Assembly: GCA_027084135.1 (NCBI GenBank)
Contig: JALWLO010000129.1
Location: 1-32,642 of the forward strand
DNA length: 32,642 nt
Source of the DNA: Campylobacterales bacterium
GTDB lineage: Bacteria > Campylobacterota > Campylobacteria > Campylobacterales > QNZT01
Direction: 5' to 3'
Shown: positions 16,334 to 25,124 of the stretch, one piece after another
How positions within the stretch are numbered: position 1 is the stretch's first letter
How the letters are laid out: every line of letters starts with the position of its first letter
Notes under the pieces: generated by a model
What the model saw: the letters and a program-made list of their open reading frames with translations, nothing else
Databases searched by the model: none
What the model was told of the DNA's origin: nothing
Position numbers and translations under genes: made by a program

Positions 16334-17599
16334 ATGGATATTTTAGTAGTTGGAAGTGGTGGAAGAGAGTATTCTATCGGTTTAGCATTAAGTAAAGATG
16401 CAAATGTTGAAAAGTTATATTTTGCGCCGGGTAACGGTGCGACAGACACGCTTGGTGAAAATATCGATATAAAAGAACTTACGCAGTTGGCCGATTGGGC
16501 GAAAGAGAGGGGTATAGACCTGACTGTAGTAGGACATGAGGCGCCTTTAGTGGATGGGATAGTCGATATCTTTAAAGAGAGGGGTTTGGTCATTTTCGGT
16601 CCATCTAAAGAGGCTGCAAGGCTAGAGGGTTCGAAGGTCTATATGAAAAACTTTTTAAAAAAGTACCATATTCCGACGGCGGAATATATCGAAACTTCCT
16701 CTAAAGAGGAGGCAAATCGTTTTATCGAGCAATTAACTCCCCCCATCGTTGTGAAAGCTGACGGACTCTGTGCCGGCAAAGGGGTGATCATCGCGCAAAG
16801 CCAAGATGAGGCAAAAAGCACCGTTGAAGAGATGTTAAGCGGTGAAAAATTTGGAGAAGCCGGCAAGAGGGTGATTGTAGAAGAGTATCTAGATGGGTAT
16901 GAACTAAGCATTTTTGCGATATGTGACGGTAAAGATTTTAAGCTATTGCCTGCGGCTCAAGATCACAAAAGACTACTAGATGGGGATCAGGGACCAAATA
17001 CTGGCGGAATGGGGGCATACGCTCCAACTCCTCTCATAGATGACAAGCTTTATGAGAAGATCATAGAACAGGTGATCAAACCTACCCTTAAAGGTATGCA
17101 AGATGAGGGCACACCCTATGAGGGTGTTTTATTTATAGGTCTTATGATAGTAAACGGTGAACCAAAAGTATTGGAGTTTAATGTACGATTTGGAGACCCG
17201 GAGTGTGAGATATTGATGCCGCTTATCAATAGTAGTGTCGCGGATCTTCTCTACAAAGCGGCAACGAAAAAGTTAGATGAGATTGATATCAAGGTCGATA
17301 ATAGATATTGTGTGGGTGTGGTGATGGCGAGTGAAAACTACCCTTATAGCAGTAGCAAGCCTGCTGAGATCATTATCGATGAGATAGTTGATGATGATTT
17401 AAGAGAGAACTCACACATCTCCTTTGCCGGTGTGACAAAAGAGGATGGCAAACTCTTTGCAAGCGGGGGAAGGGTATTGGTATGTGTCGGTCTCGGTGAG
17501 AGTATTCATGAGGCGAGAGAGAGGGCATATGACCTTTGCGGTCAGGTGCACTTTGTCGGTAAAAAATTTAGAAGAGATATAGCATATCAGGCGATTTGA
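16334..17599 (+). CDS. purD: Phosphoribosylamine-glycine ligase (GAR synthetase)
   Basis: 421-residue ATP-grasp enzyme that joins glycine to phosphoribosylamine, the second step of de novo purine synthesis. Motifs are the N-terminal [25 protein letters not shown], the ATP-binding [15 protein letters not shown], the substrate loop [20 protein letters not shown] and [15 protein letters not shown]. Length is normal. The ATG is 24 bp after the end of the 6S RNA closing stem and has no strong ribosome-binding site. It may be expressed by read-through from the 6S promoter. Its TGA overlaps the next gene's ATG by one base. Confidence 0.97.
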   Translation: MDILVVGSGGREYSIGLALSKDANVEKLYFAPGNGATDTLGENIDIKELTQLADWAKERGIDLTVVGHEAPLVDGIVDIFKERGLVIFGPSKEAARLEGSKVYMKNFLKKYHIPTAEYIETSSKEEANRFIEQLTPPIVVKADGLCAGKGVIIAQSQDEAKSTVEEMLSGEKFGEAGKRVIVEEYLDGYELSIFAICDGKDFKLLPAAQDHKRLLDGDQGPNTGGMGAYAPTPLIDDKLYEKIIEQVIKPTLKGMQDEGTPYEGVLFIGLMIVNGEPKVLEFNVRFGDPECEILMPLINSSVADLLYKAATKKLDEIDIKVDNRYCVGVVMASENYPYSSSKPAEIIIDEIVDDDLRENSHISFAGVTKEDGKLFASGGRVLVCVGLGESIHEARERAYDLCGQVHFVGKKFRRDIAYQAI

Positions 17600-18054
17600 T
17601 GGATGAGGATAAGGTACTCAATACACTTCAGAGAGAGGGGCTTGCGCTAGCTTCTGTACAAAAAAGGGCAGTCGCTTTTTTTATAGATGATATGATCATA
17701 TCACTACTTTTTGGTCTGATTTTTTATAAAGAGTTTAGTGCCTTAAGCGGTGATCCAATTGCTATGGTCAATTTTGTAAACGCTATCTTCCCATATGTGC
17801 TATTTGTAAAAATCTTATATCATACCGTTTTTGTCTATCTCTATGGAGCCACGCTTGGTAAAATGGCTCTAAAGATCAGGGTCATCGATATAGCCTATCT
17901 GGATACCCCCGACTTTATCACCGCACTCTCTAGAGCTTTAGTCAGAGTTGTAAGTGAGATGATTTTTTATTTAGGTTTTGTGTGGGCACTCTTTAATCAA
18001 CTCAATCTCACTTGGCACGATAGAGTAGCCAAAACTTTGGTTGTAGATGCTTAG
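17599..18054 (+). CDS. RDD-family membrane protein
   Basis: 151-residue inner-membrane protein with three or four hydrophobic helices. The RDD signature is seen in QKRAVAFFIDDMII (about 17-30) and in YGATLGKMALKIRVID (about 80-95), then WHDRVAKT near the end. RDD proteins are of mostly unknown function; some act in cation exchange. I chose ATG at 17599, overlapping the purD TGA (TGATG), over the TTG at 17596. The end overlaps lptD by 8 bp. No specific role can be given. Confidence 0.85.
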   Translation: MDEDKVLNTLQREGLALASVQKRAVAFFIDDMIISLLFGLIFYKEFSALSGDPIAMVNFVNAIFPYVLFVKILYHTVFVYLYGATLGKMALKIRVIDIAYLDTPDFITALSRALVRVVSEMIFYLGFVWALFNQLNLTWHDRVAKTLVVDA

Positions 18055-20149
18055 AATCTTTACTGCAATATTGCTACTGCTTTTGCATCTGGATGCAAAA
18101 GCTCCAAAAAAAGATAAATTTATACTTTATGCCAAAAAGATCACCAGCACAAATAGTGTGATAGAGGCAGAGGGTGATGTACTTCTCTACTCTAAAAAGT
18201 ATACTTTTAGGGCAAATAGAGCTCTCTATCATAAAGCTACAAAAAGCATCGATCTTTTTGGTGATGTATACATCTCTGATGATCAGGGGAATATCACCCA
18301 TCTCAACAAGACAAGCGTGAACTTAAACCGATATAGCTTCAATACAAAAAATCTCTTTATTTTTAACAGAGAGAGTGATATCTGGTTTCACAGTGATAAT
18401 GTATCTTCCTCTAAAGATAGATATATCTTAAAAGGGTCAGCCCTTTCTTCTTGTGACAGGTTGGATCCGGACTGGATGATAGGCTTTACAAAGGGAGTAT
18501 ATAACAAAAAAGAGGAGTTTGTGCTCTTGAAAAATCCAACTTTTTATATCAAAAATAGAGCTGTACTCTATCTCCCCTGGTTCGCTTTTCCCACAGCCAA
18601 AGAGAGGAAGAGCGGTTTTTTAAAGCCGATTTTTGGATTTGAGAGTCGGGAAAATATATTTTTCGTCATGCCCTATTTTATCGCATCTCATGAAAATTGG
18701 GATCTAGAGCTTGATCCTCAGATCAGGTTAAATAGAGGGCAAGGGCTTTATGCGACATTGAGATTTATGGATAGTCGGCGCTCCGGAGGAGTGCTCAATG
18801 TTGGATTTTTTAATGATAAAAAGCGTTATAAAAGAAAGCACAATCTCAAAAACATCACCCATTATGGGTTAAATTTTCAATATTTCAACGCATATCTTTT
18901 AGATAAAAAGGGTACATTTCTAGAAAAAGATAGCTTTAAAGACGGCTTACTAGCAGATATTACCTACCTCAATGATATCGACTATATTAACCTCAATCAC
19001 AAAAACAGAGGGGCAACCTCCAAGCTTGCCACTTCAAAGATTAACTATGTACTCTTTAATGACAATCACTTTTTTGGTCTCTATAATAAATACTTTATCG
19101 ATACTGAGAAAAGCTCCAACTCCGATACCCTTCAAACCCTACCTTCATTGGAGTATCACTACTTTTCACATAGGTTTAAGATACCAAATATCCTATACTC
19201 CTTTGATTATAAATTTAAAAACAACTATAGAAAAAGTGGATTAAATGCAAGGCAGCAGGAGTTTTTGTTGCCCATTACATTTTCAAAAGCACTTTTTGGG
19301 GAGTATCTCAATTTTCAGATATCTGAAAATCTCTACTACTCAAAAGTGAACTATTCAAATGAAACTGTAACGAAAGATTATGCCGACTATTTTAGTAATT
19401 ACCATAAATTTGAACTATCCTCTGATCTTACAAAAAGATTTGACACTTTTATTCACAATATTCAACTTTATAGCAGCTTCGTGGTACCTAGCAAAGAGAA
19501 GAGAAGCGGTTATTTTGCAGACTTTATTCCCTTTAACTTAGAGACTAAAAATCTCTCACTCAAACTCAATGAGTATTTCTACCACTTTGACGGATTTAAC
19601 TTTCTCACACATAGAATGGTGCAACTCTTTTATGACGATGAGAGATTTTATAAATATGGAGACTTAGAAAATCAAATTATCTACTACCCTACAAAAGATA
19701 TCAAACTTGATAATACGATATTCTATTCACATAAGTTTCATAGAGTTAAAAAGTTACAAAGTAGTCTGGATTATAGAACAAAGCGATACTACTTTACGAT
19801 AAATCATACTTATGAATATAAAGAGAATGATAAAGATACCAACTTCCTCGCTTCCTCTTTTGGTGCAAAGATTGATAGAGTTTATGATATATTTGGATCT
19901 TTAGATTACAACTTGGAAGATAAGTTTACCAAAGAGTGGACGGTAGGTTGGAGAATGCAAAAAAAGTGTTGGGAATATATGTTTCGATATAAAGAGAGTG
20001 TAACACCAAATTTAACGAGTAAAGGTGCAGAGTCTCTTATAAAAAGAGGAGTTTTGCTTTCTGTTAGTTTTCATCCTTTTGGAGGTGTAAAATATGAATA
20101 CAATAGAGAGAGCATACTCACTTCTACTGAGGAGTTAAGAGATGAATAA
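18047..20149 (+). CDS. lptD: LPS-assembly outer-membrane protein LptD
   Basis: 700-residue outer-membrane protein that inserts lipopolysaccharide into the outer leaflet, together with LptE and the LptA bridge. A signal peptide (about 1-18, ILLLLLHLDAKA) is followed by the LptA-like jellyroll (about 24-120, AEGDVLLYSKKYTFRA, then DLFGDVYISD). The barrel follows, beginning with the conserved VLYLPWFAFPT segment and rich in alternating aromatic strands. The protein has only two cysteines, Cys136 in SSCDRLDP and Cys641 in KKCWEY, so a single interdomain disulfide is likely; E. coli has two. It overlaps the RDD gene by 8 bp and the MCE gene by 8 bp. Confidence 0.93.
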   Translation: MLRIFTAILLLLLHLDAKAPKKDKFILYAKKITSTNSVIEAEGDVLLYSKKYTFRANRALYHKATKSIDLFGDVYISDDQGNITHLNKTSVNLNRYSFNTKNLFIFNRESDIWFHSDNVSSSKDRYILKGSALSSCDRLDPDWMIGFTKGVYNKKEEFVLLKNPTFYIKNRAVLYLPWFAFPTAKERKSGFLKPIFGFESRENIFFVMPYFIASHENWDLELDPQIRLNRGQGLYATLRFMDSRRSGGVLNVGFFNDKKRYKRKHNLKNITHYGLNFQYFNAYLLDKKGTFLEKDSFKDGLLADITYLNDIDYINLNHKNRGATSKLATSKINYVLFNDNHFFGLYNKYFIDTEKSSNSDTLQTLPSLEYHYFSHRFKIPNILYSFDYKFKNNYRKSGLNARQQEFLLPITFSKALFGEYLNFQISENLYYSKVNYSNETVTKDYADYFSNYHKFELSSDLTKRFDTFIHNIQLYSSFVVPSKEKRSGYFADFIPFNLETKNLSLKLNEYFYHFDGFNFLTHRMVQLFYDDERFYKYGDLENQIIYYPTKDIKLDNTIFYSHKFHRVKKLQSSLDYRTKRYYFTINHTYEYKENDKDTNFLASSFGAKIDRVYDIFGSLDYNLEDKFTKEWTVGWRMQKKCWEYMFRYKESVTPNLTSKGAESLIKRGVLLSVSFHPFGGVKYEYNRESILTSTEELRDE

Positions 20150-21578
20150 TGAACTGAAGGTTGGTATATTTACCTTTATAGCAATGATATTTCTATTCTT
20201 TTTAACGACTCAAGTCGGCAGTTTTAAGAACCTGTCTAGAGAAGGGTATGAAATCGTATCCTATTTAGATAATGCTGCCGGTCTTGAAGAAAACTCAAAA
20301 GTGAAGGCAAACGGTATCAATATAGGGTATATCAAAAAGCTAACTATCAATGGAGATAGAATAAAAACAACACTTTTTATCGATAAGGGAGTTAAGATAC
20401 CCAAAGATTCGGTTCTTTCTCCTATGCAAGAGTCGATGTTAGGTGGAAAATATGCTCAGATCAAACTTGGATCAGAAGATCAATTTTTAAAAAGCGGAGA
20501 TGAGATAAAAAGTTCTAAAGGTTTAGCAACGATTAATGAAGCGAGTGACTCCATTGCAAAAGCGGCAAATGAATTTAAAAACTTTATCAAAGATTTTAAT
20601 GATGTATTTGATGATAGATCAAGGCAGAGTCTCAAAAATACCTTTGCAAATCTTGAGGCGATCACACATGAGTTAAGAGAGTTTACAAAATTAAATAAAC
20701 TTAATCAAACAGCCGAGAACTTCAACAATATGGCAAAGAGTATCACAAGTACAAGTGATAAATTTGCTAAAACCGCCACATTGATCAATGAGAGGCTTCC
20801 GCAAATCATGGCAAATCTCGATAGTTTGATGAGAGATCTCAAAGCGACAAGTAAAGAGCTTAGAGGTAAAATACCGCTTTTAGCTCAAAAGTTTGCTCAA
20901 ATCGGCGATGATATAGATAGCTTGATCAAAGAGAATAGAACCTCTATTCATAACACGATAAAATCTGCGGACAACTTCTTCAGTAGCGGAGAGAAAACCT
21001 TTAGTAAGGTAGATGATCTACTTGCTACGATCGATAAAGTACAACTACAAGTTGCTATGTATGGTGAGTGGATGGAGAGGGATAAGTATGCAAAGGGTCA
21101 TATGACGCTGGATTATAAACCCAGTGATACAAAAAGTTATCAATTTGATATAGTTGGTATGGATGATTATAGTAGACTTGGAGAGGATGGTAGGGTGATA
21201 GAGCCTAAAAAGCATGAGAAGAGTAAGCTCTTAGTGTCGGCTCAGATAGCAAAAAGGCTTGGAGATGCAAAGCTTAGAGCGGGACTTATTGAGAGTACTT
21301 TTGGAGCAGGATTGGATTATTATATGTTTGGAGATAGGCTAAAAACTTCGCTTGATCTCTATGATATGAATGCACAAAATGATGTCAGAGGCGATAAGAT
21401 GCATGCGAAATTTTCCGCTAGATGGACACTCTTGAAGCATCTTGATATTTATGGTGGAGTTGATAACTTTTTAAATAGTGATATTTCAAATACATTTCTC
21501 GGTATGGGTGTTAGATTTTATGATGATGATCTAAAAACGCTTATCATCTCTCAGGGCGTAACCGGACTGGCTAAGTGA
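20142..21578 (+). CDS. MCE/MlaD-like protein with C-terminal beta-strand domain
   Basis: 478 residues. An N-terminal membrane anchor (about 7-24) precedes one MCE domain (about 36-115: VSYLDNAAGLEENSKVKANG, then MLGGKYAQIKLG). This is the lipid-carrier fold of MlaD, which works with an ABC transporter (MlaEF) to move phospholipids across the periplasm. A long amphipathic helical region (about 130-300) follows. The C-terminus (about 302-470) is made of short alternating strands (HMTLDYKPS, YQFDIVGM, LRAGLIESTFGAGLDYYMFG, LDIYGGVDNF, FLGMGVRFYDDDL) reminiscent of outer-membrane barrel proteins. mlaE and mlaF are not in this window. It overlaps lptD by 8 bp and the J-domain gene by 4 bp. Confidence 0.88.
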   Translation: MNNELKVGIFTFIAMIFLFFLTTQVGSFKNLSREGYEIVSYLDNAAGLEENSKVKANGINIGYIKKLTINGDRIKTTLFIDKGVKIPKDSVLSPMQESMLGGKYAQIKLGSEDQFLKSGDEIKSSKGLATINEASDSIAKAANEFKNFIKDFNDVFDDRSRQSLKNTFANLEAITHELREFTKLNKLNQTAENFNNMAKSITSTSDKFAKTATLINERLPQIMANLDSLMRDLKATSKELRGKIPLLAQKFAQIGDDIDSLIKENRTSIHNTIKSADNFFSSGEKTFSKVDDLLATIDKVQLQVAMYGEWMERDKYAKGHMTLDYKPSDTKSYQFDIVGMDDYSRLGEDGRVIEPKKHEKSKLLVSAQIAKRLGDAKLRAGLIESTFGAGLDYYMFGDRLKTSLDLYDMNAQNDVRGDKMHAKFSARWTLLKHLDIYGGVDNFLNSDISNTFLGMGVRFYDDDLKTLIISQGVTGLAK

Positions 21579-21847
21579 AAAAGGTTGACAGAGAGTTGAT
21601 ATTATGGGCATTGGAAGTTTTAGAGATGCCTGTTTTCGTATCGCTAAACGATATAAAAAAACAGTATAGAAAGCTATCCAAAAAGTATCATCCCGATCTT
21701 AATGAAAGTAGTAGTAAAATAAGAGATATAAACCAAGCGTATGAGATTTTGACCAACTATATTCAAAATTTTCGTTTTACATTTAGTGAAGAAGAGATAA
21801 AGAGACAATTTCCTGAAAGTGATTATGCAGACAAATATAGAATCTAA
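21575..21847 (+). CDS. Small J-domain (DnaJ-like) protein
   Basis: 90-residue protein that is almost entirely a J domain, with HPD at 39-41 between helices II (LNDIKKQYRKLSKK) and III (KIRDINQAYEIL). J domains stimulate the ATPase of a DnaK-type partner. It lacks the G/F, zinc and client-binding regions of DnaJ, so it is a minimal J protein whose client is probably set by a partner. The start is GTG, whose last two bases form part of the MCE gene's TGA stop (GTGA). Its end overlaps the phosphoribosyltransferase gene by about 23 bp. Confidence 0.88.
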   Translation: MKKVDRELILWALEVLEMPVFVSLNDIKKQYRKLSKKYHPDLNESSSKIRDINQAYEILTNYIQNFRFTFSEEEIKRQFPESDYADKYRI

Positions 21848-22529
21848 CAACTTTATTTTTAGCAACCGACTAGATGGTGCTCAAAACCTTTTAGAAGAGT
21901 TGCCAAAAGATAAACTCAAACAGAGTGATTGGGTCATTTTAGCACTCTCAAGAGGAGGCATAGTTATCGCTCAAGAGTTGTCAAAGGCACTTGAGATAGA
22001 TTTTGATGTTTTTATCATTTCAGCAATCTACGCCCCTCAAAATGATGAGTGTGAGATCGCTATGATTAGTGAAACGAAGGATATCTTGATAAACAGTGCC
22101 TTGGCTGATTCATTTGGTATAAGTAAAGACTTTATCTATGATGAGGCACAAAAGATCTACTTTGCAAAGGTGATACTCGATATTTCATGGCTTAGAGCTA
22201 CGCTTCCTTTATCGGAGTTAAAAGGCAAAAAGGTTTTGCTTATTGATGAGGGTTGTGAGACCGGCTTTAGAGTGATGTGTGCTATCAAGTCGGTACTAAA
22301 TATAGGAGTAGCAAAAGTCTCAATTGCTACTCCGGTAATGCCGGAAGATCTCTATCATGATCTAGAGTTGATCGTCGATAATGTTTACTGTCCTAAAAAG
22401 ATAGATAATTTTACGGCTACTAGAGACTATTATCATGAGTTGGAAAAACCGAAAAAGAGTGAGATAAAAAAACTATTAGAAGAGAGTAGATACTATTTAC
22501 CATTTAAAAAGGAGAGAGGCGATGAGTAG
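21825..22529 (+). CDS. Phosphoribosyltransferase family protein
   Basis: About 234 residues, resembling the predicted phosphoribosyltransferases of COG1926. The family's N-terminal SNRLDGAQNL and LALSRGGIVIAQELSKAL are present. The PRPP loop reads VLLIDEGCETG (about 137-147), where DE replaces the usual DD and the final residues are less standard. Such proteins may act in purine salvage or as regulators, and the substrate is unknown. I chose ATG at 21825; GTG at 21819 is the alternative. The end overlaps pnp by 8 bp, placing it firmly in the same transcript. Confidence 0.8.
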   Translation: MQTNIESNNFIFSNRLDGAQNLLEELPKDKLKQSDWVILALSRGGIVIAQELSKALEIDFDVFIISAIYAPQNDECEIAMISETKDILINSALADSFGISKDFIYDEAQKIYFAKVILDISWLRATLPLSELKGKKVLLIDEGCETGFRVMCAIKSVLNIGVAKVSIATPVMPEDLYHDLELIVDNVYCPKKIDNFTATRDYYHELEKPKKSEIKKLLEESRYYLPFKKERGDE

Positions 22530-24645
22530 CCAAGTTGAGATAGAGTTAAATAATAAGTGTGAAATCTATGAGATAGATAAAGTTGCAAAGCAGGCTAACG
22601 GCGCCGTGCTATTGAGAGAGAAAGATGCCGTAGTACTAGCGACGGTAGTCTTTGAAGATAAGCCGGTAGAAGAGGACTTTATGCCTCTTACCGTTCAATA
22701 TGTAGAAAAAGCGTATGCTGTATCGAAAATCCCTGGCGGTTTTATCAAGAGGGAGAGCAGACCGAGTGATTTTGAGACACTGACCTCTAGAATCATAGAT
22801 AGAAGTATAAGACCTCTCTTTCCAAAAGGGTTTAACTATCCGACTCAGATAACGGTTATGGTACTTAGCGGGGATTATAGCGTTGATCTCCAAACGATGG
22901 CTACAAATGCGGCTTCAGCCGCACTATATCTCTCAGATCTTCCGATAGAGAGGGCTGTTGCTTCAGTTCGAGTTGCAAAAATTGACGGTGAATATGTGAT
23001 AAATCCCGATCTTGAAAAATTAGAAGAGAGTACGCTTGATATGCTTGTGAGTGGAAGCGGTAAAGATCTCTTGATGATAGAGATGATGGTCAAAGGTGAT
23101 GAAGAGAGTGATGAGATGAATGAGCTAAGCAGTGATGAGACTGTTGAAGCGCTCTCATTAGCCTCCGAGGCTATAGAGAGTGCGAGCAAGGCTTATGAGA
23201 GTAGGTTCTCTCCCTATAAAAAAGAGGTGGTAGAACTGGAGTTTGCTGTCGTTCAAGAATCCGATGAGATATATAACTACATCAAAGATATCTATAAAGA
23301 GGAAGTATATGACGCTATCAATCGCATGGCAAAGAGTGAGAGAGCCGGAGAGCTTAAAAAGATAGCGCATAAGATTGCCCTGACGCATGATGAGTGGTCT
23401 GTAGAGGAGATTGAACCGGTAGTTGATAAATATAAGCGAGAGATTGTGCGGGAGATGATACTCAAGGAGAGAAAAAGAGCCGATGGAAGAGGGTTGAAAG
23501 ACATCAGAGATATCTCTATAGAGACAAACCTCCTTCCATCTGTTCACAGCTCCGCACTCTTTACGAGAGGTCAAACACAAGTATTGGTAGCTTTAACTCT
23601 GGGTGGCGCAAAAGATGCACAATCATACGATACCCTGATGCATAGAGAGACGCAGTATGAAAACTTTATGGTTCACTATAACTTCCCCGGATTTTCAGTC
23701 GGAGAGGCTTCTCCCCTAAAAGCACCTGCAAGAAGAGAGCTTGGACACGGCAATCTAGCTAAAAGAGCGCTGCAATCCTCTATCAGTCTATCAAAGGGTG
23801 AGACGGTTCGGCTTGTTGCTGAAGTTTTGGAATCAAACGGTTCATCATCGATGGCTACCGTTTGCGGCGGCTCTCTTGCGCTTAAGGCGGCAAATCTCAA
23901 TGTAAAAAAGCTTGTTGCGGGTGTGGCTATGGGACTTGTGGTTGAAGGTAGCGAATATGCTATTTTGACTGATATTATGGGTCTTGAGGATCATGACGGA
24001 GATATGGATTTCAAAGTAGCCGGAACGAGAGACGGGATAACCGCTTTGCAGATGGATATAAAGCTGGGAGGCATCGATAAGCAGATACTCCAAGAGGCGC
24101 TATATCAAGCGGATGAGGCGAGAAATTATATACTAGATTTGATGGAGGAAGCCGCAAGTATGATAGAGTTAAATAGTGCACTTCCCTCTAAGTCTATCTT
24201 TACGATTGACCCTTCAACCTTTGGAGCGATTATTGGACAAGCCGGTAAAAATATTAAAGAGATGATAGAGAAGTTTGATGTAACGATCGACTTGGATAGA
24301 GATAGCGGTGAAGTGAAAATTGAGGGTAGAAGTGAAAATGTTGAAGCGGCAACCGCTCACATAAAGCAGGTCTCAAAAGATGAGAGTGAGAGAAGAGGGG
24401 AGAAAAAAGTAGCTCCAACTTTTAAAGAGGGGCAGGTTTTTGACGGTAAAGTTGAGAGGATAGCTGATTTTGGCGCTTTTGTCTCTTTACCAGGAGGCGT
24501 TGACGGACTTTTGCACATCTCAAAACTTTCAGATGAGAGAGTTGATGATGTTAGAGATGTGCTAAGTGAGGGAGATATGGTAAAAGTCAAGATTCTTTCT
24601 CAAAAGGGAAATAAGGTAGAGTTGGCACTTGTTGAGAAACTTTAA
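22522..24645 (+). CDS. pnp: Polynucleotide phosphorylase
   Basis: 707-residue trimeric 3'-5' exoribonuclease that phosphorolyses RNA to nucleoside diphosphates, central to mRNA turnover and part of degradosomes. It has two RNase PH domains. The first begins near residue 10; the second (about 318-540) includes FTRGQTQVL, the phosphate-binding SNGSSSMATVCGGSL and the catalytic DHDGDMDFKVAG segment. A KH domain (about 553-615, AIIGQAGKNIKEM) and an S1 domain (about 634-705, DFGAFVSLPGGVDGLLHISKL) follow. Length is normal. The preceding ribosome-binding site is AAGGAGAG. It ends the long plus-strand run, and no hairpin terminator follows before the atpE promoter. Confidence 0.97.
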   Translation: MSSQVEIELNNKCEIYEIDKVAKQANGAVLLREKDAVVLATVVFEDKPVEEDFMPLTVQYVEKAYAVSKIPGGFIKRESRPSDFETLTSRIIDRSIRPLFPKGFNYPTQITVMVLSGDYSVDLQTMATNAASAALYLSDLPIERAVASVRVAKIDGEYVINPDLEKLEESTLDMLVSGSGKDLLMIEMMVKGDEESDEMNELSSDETVEALSLASEAIESASKAYESRFSPYKKEVVELEFAVVQESDEIYNYIKDIYKEEVYDAINRMAKSERAGELKKIAHKIALTHDEWSVEEIEPVVDKYKREIVREMILKERKRADGRGLKDIRDISIETNLLPSVHSSALFTRGQTQVLVALTLGGAKDAQSYDTLMHRETQYENFMVHYNFPGFSVGEASPLKAPARRELGHGNLAKRALQSSISLSKGETVRLVAEVLESNGSSSMATVCGGSLALKAANLNVKKLVAGVAMGLVVEGSEYAILTDIMGLEDHDGDMDFKVAGTRDGITALQMDIKLGGIDKQILQEALYQADEARNYILDLMEEAASMIELNSALPSKSIFTIDPSTFGAIIGQAGKNIKEMIEKFDVTIDLDRDSGEVKIEGRSENVEAATAHIKQVSKDESERRGEKKVAPTFKEGQVFDGKVERIADFGAFVSLPGGVDGLLHISKLSDERVDDVRDVLSEGDMVKVKILSQKGNKVELALVEKL

Positions 24646-24653
24646 GGATTTTT

Positions 24654-24713
24654 TGCTAAAATCTTAATCTCTTAGTGATAAGTAGGGATACGCAAGCCGA
24701 ACGGACTAAGAGA
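24654..24713 (+). promoter_or_regulatory. atpE promoter and structured leader
   Basis: TGCTAAAAT (24654-24662) is an extended -10 box just after the pnp stop. Transcription would start near 24669. There the perfect 9-bp inverted repeat TCTCTTAGT (24668-24676) / ACTAAGAGA (24705-24713) can close a stem-loop with a 28-nt loop at the 5' end of the transcript. Such a 5' stem may stabilise the abundant atpE mRNA; that is inference. Confidence 0.55.
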
Positions 24714-24737
24714 AGAAAAATTTTTTAGGAGTATTTG

Positions 24738-25049
24738 ATGAAAAAGGTTCTATTTTTGATCTTTGCACTTACAACAGCTGCATTTGCAGGTGAGGGTTCC
24801 GGAAGTGATATGATTAAAGCATACTCAGTGGTTGCCGCAGGTGTCGGTCTTGGTCTTGCTGCACTTGGAGGAGCGATTGGTATGGGTCATACTGCTGCTG
24901 CTACTATTGCCGGTACTGCAAGAAACCCAGGTCTTGGCGGTAAACTTATGACAACGATGTTTATCGCTCTAGCGATGATCGAGGCTCAAGTTATCTATGC
25001 GCTTGTTATTGCACTCATTGCACTATACGCAAATCCATTTTTAGGATAG
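24738..25049 (+). CDS. atpE: ATP synthase F0 subunit c
   Basis: 103-residue proteolipid of the membrane rotor. It has a signal-peptide-like extension (about 1-18, LFLIFALTTAAFAG), as in other Campylobacterota, then two helices joined by the polar loop ARNP. The ion-carrying Glu is about residue 82 in ALAMIEAQVIY. The residues flanking it and those in helix 1 lack the Gln and Ser of Na+-type c-rings, so it is probably H+-driven. ATG 24738 is preferred over TTG 24735, with AGGAG 6 nt upstream. The gene is monocistronic and away from the other ATP synthase genes, as is usual in this phylum. Confidence 0.96.
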   Translation: MKKVLFLIFALTTAAFAGEGSGSDMIKAYSVVAAGVGLGLAALGGAIGMGHTAAATIAGTARNPGLGGKLMTTMFIALAMIEAQVIYALVIALIALYANPFLG

Positions 25050-25063
25050 GCGAATGAGGATCT

Positions 25064-25115
25064 GGTCAGGGCTTAACTTTTAATTTTTGAAAAAGTTAAA
25101 AGTTAAGCCCTGACC
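25064..25115. repeat. REP-like long hairpin between atpE and tRNA-Leu
   Basis: A 52-bp near-perfect palindrome. GGTCAGGGCTTAACTTTTAA (25064-25083) is the exact reverse complement of 25096-25115, and inside it TTTTT (25084-25088) faces AAAAA with one bulged G. It lies 14 bp after the atpE stop and 9 bp before the tRNA. It could end atpE transcription, but the T-run sits in the stem rather than after it, which is atypical. From memory, GGTCAGG-CTTAACTTTTAA words recur in unrelated bacterial genomes as REP elements tied to REP-associated (RAYT) transposases. Confidence 0.75.
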
Positions 25116-25124
25116 CCTATTTAA

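Noticed and set aside
23158-23580. Antisense open frames within pnp, purL, uvrC and the kinase
   Set aside because: They mirror strongly coding frames, lack start signals and show no recognisable motif.
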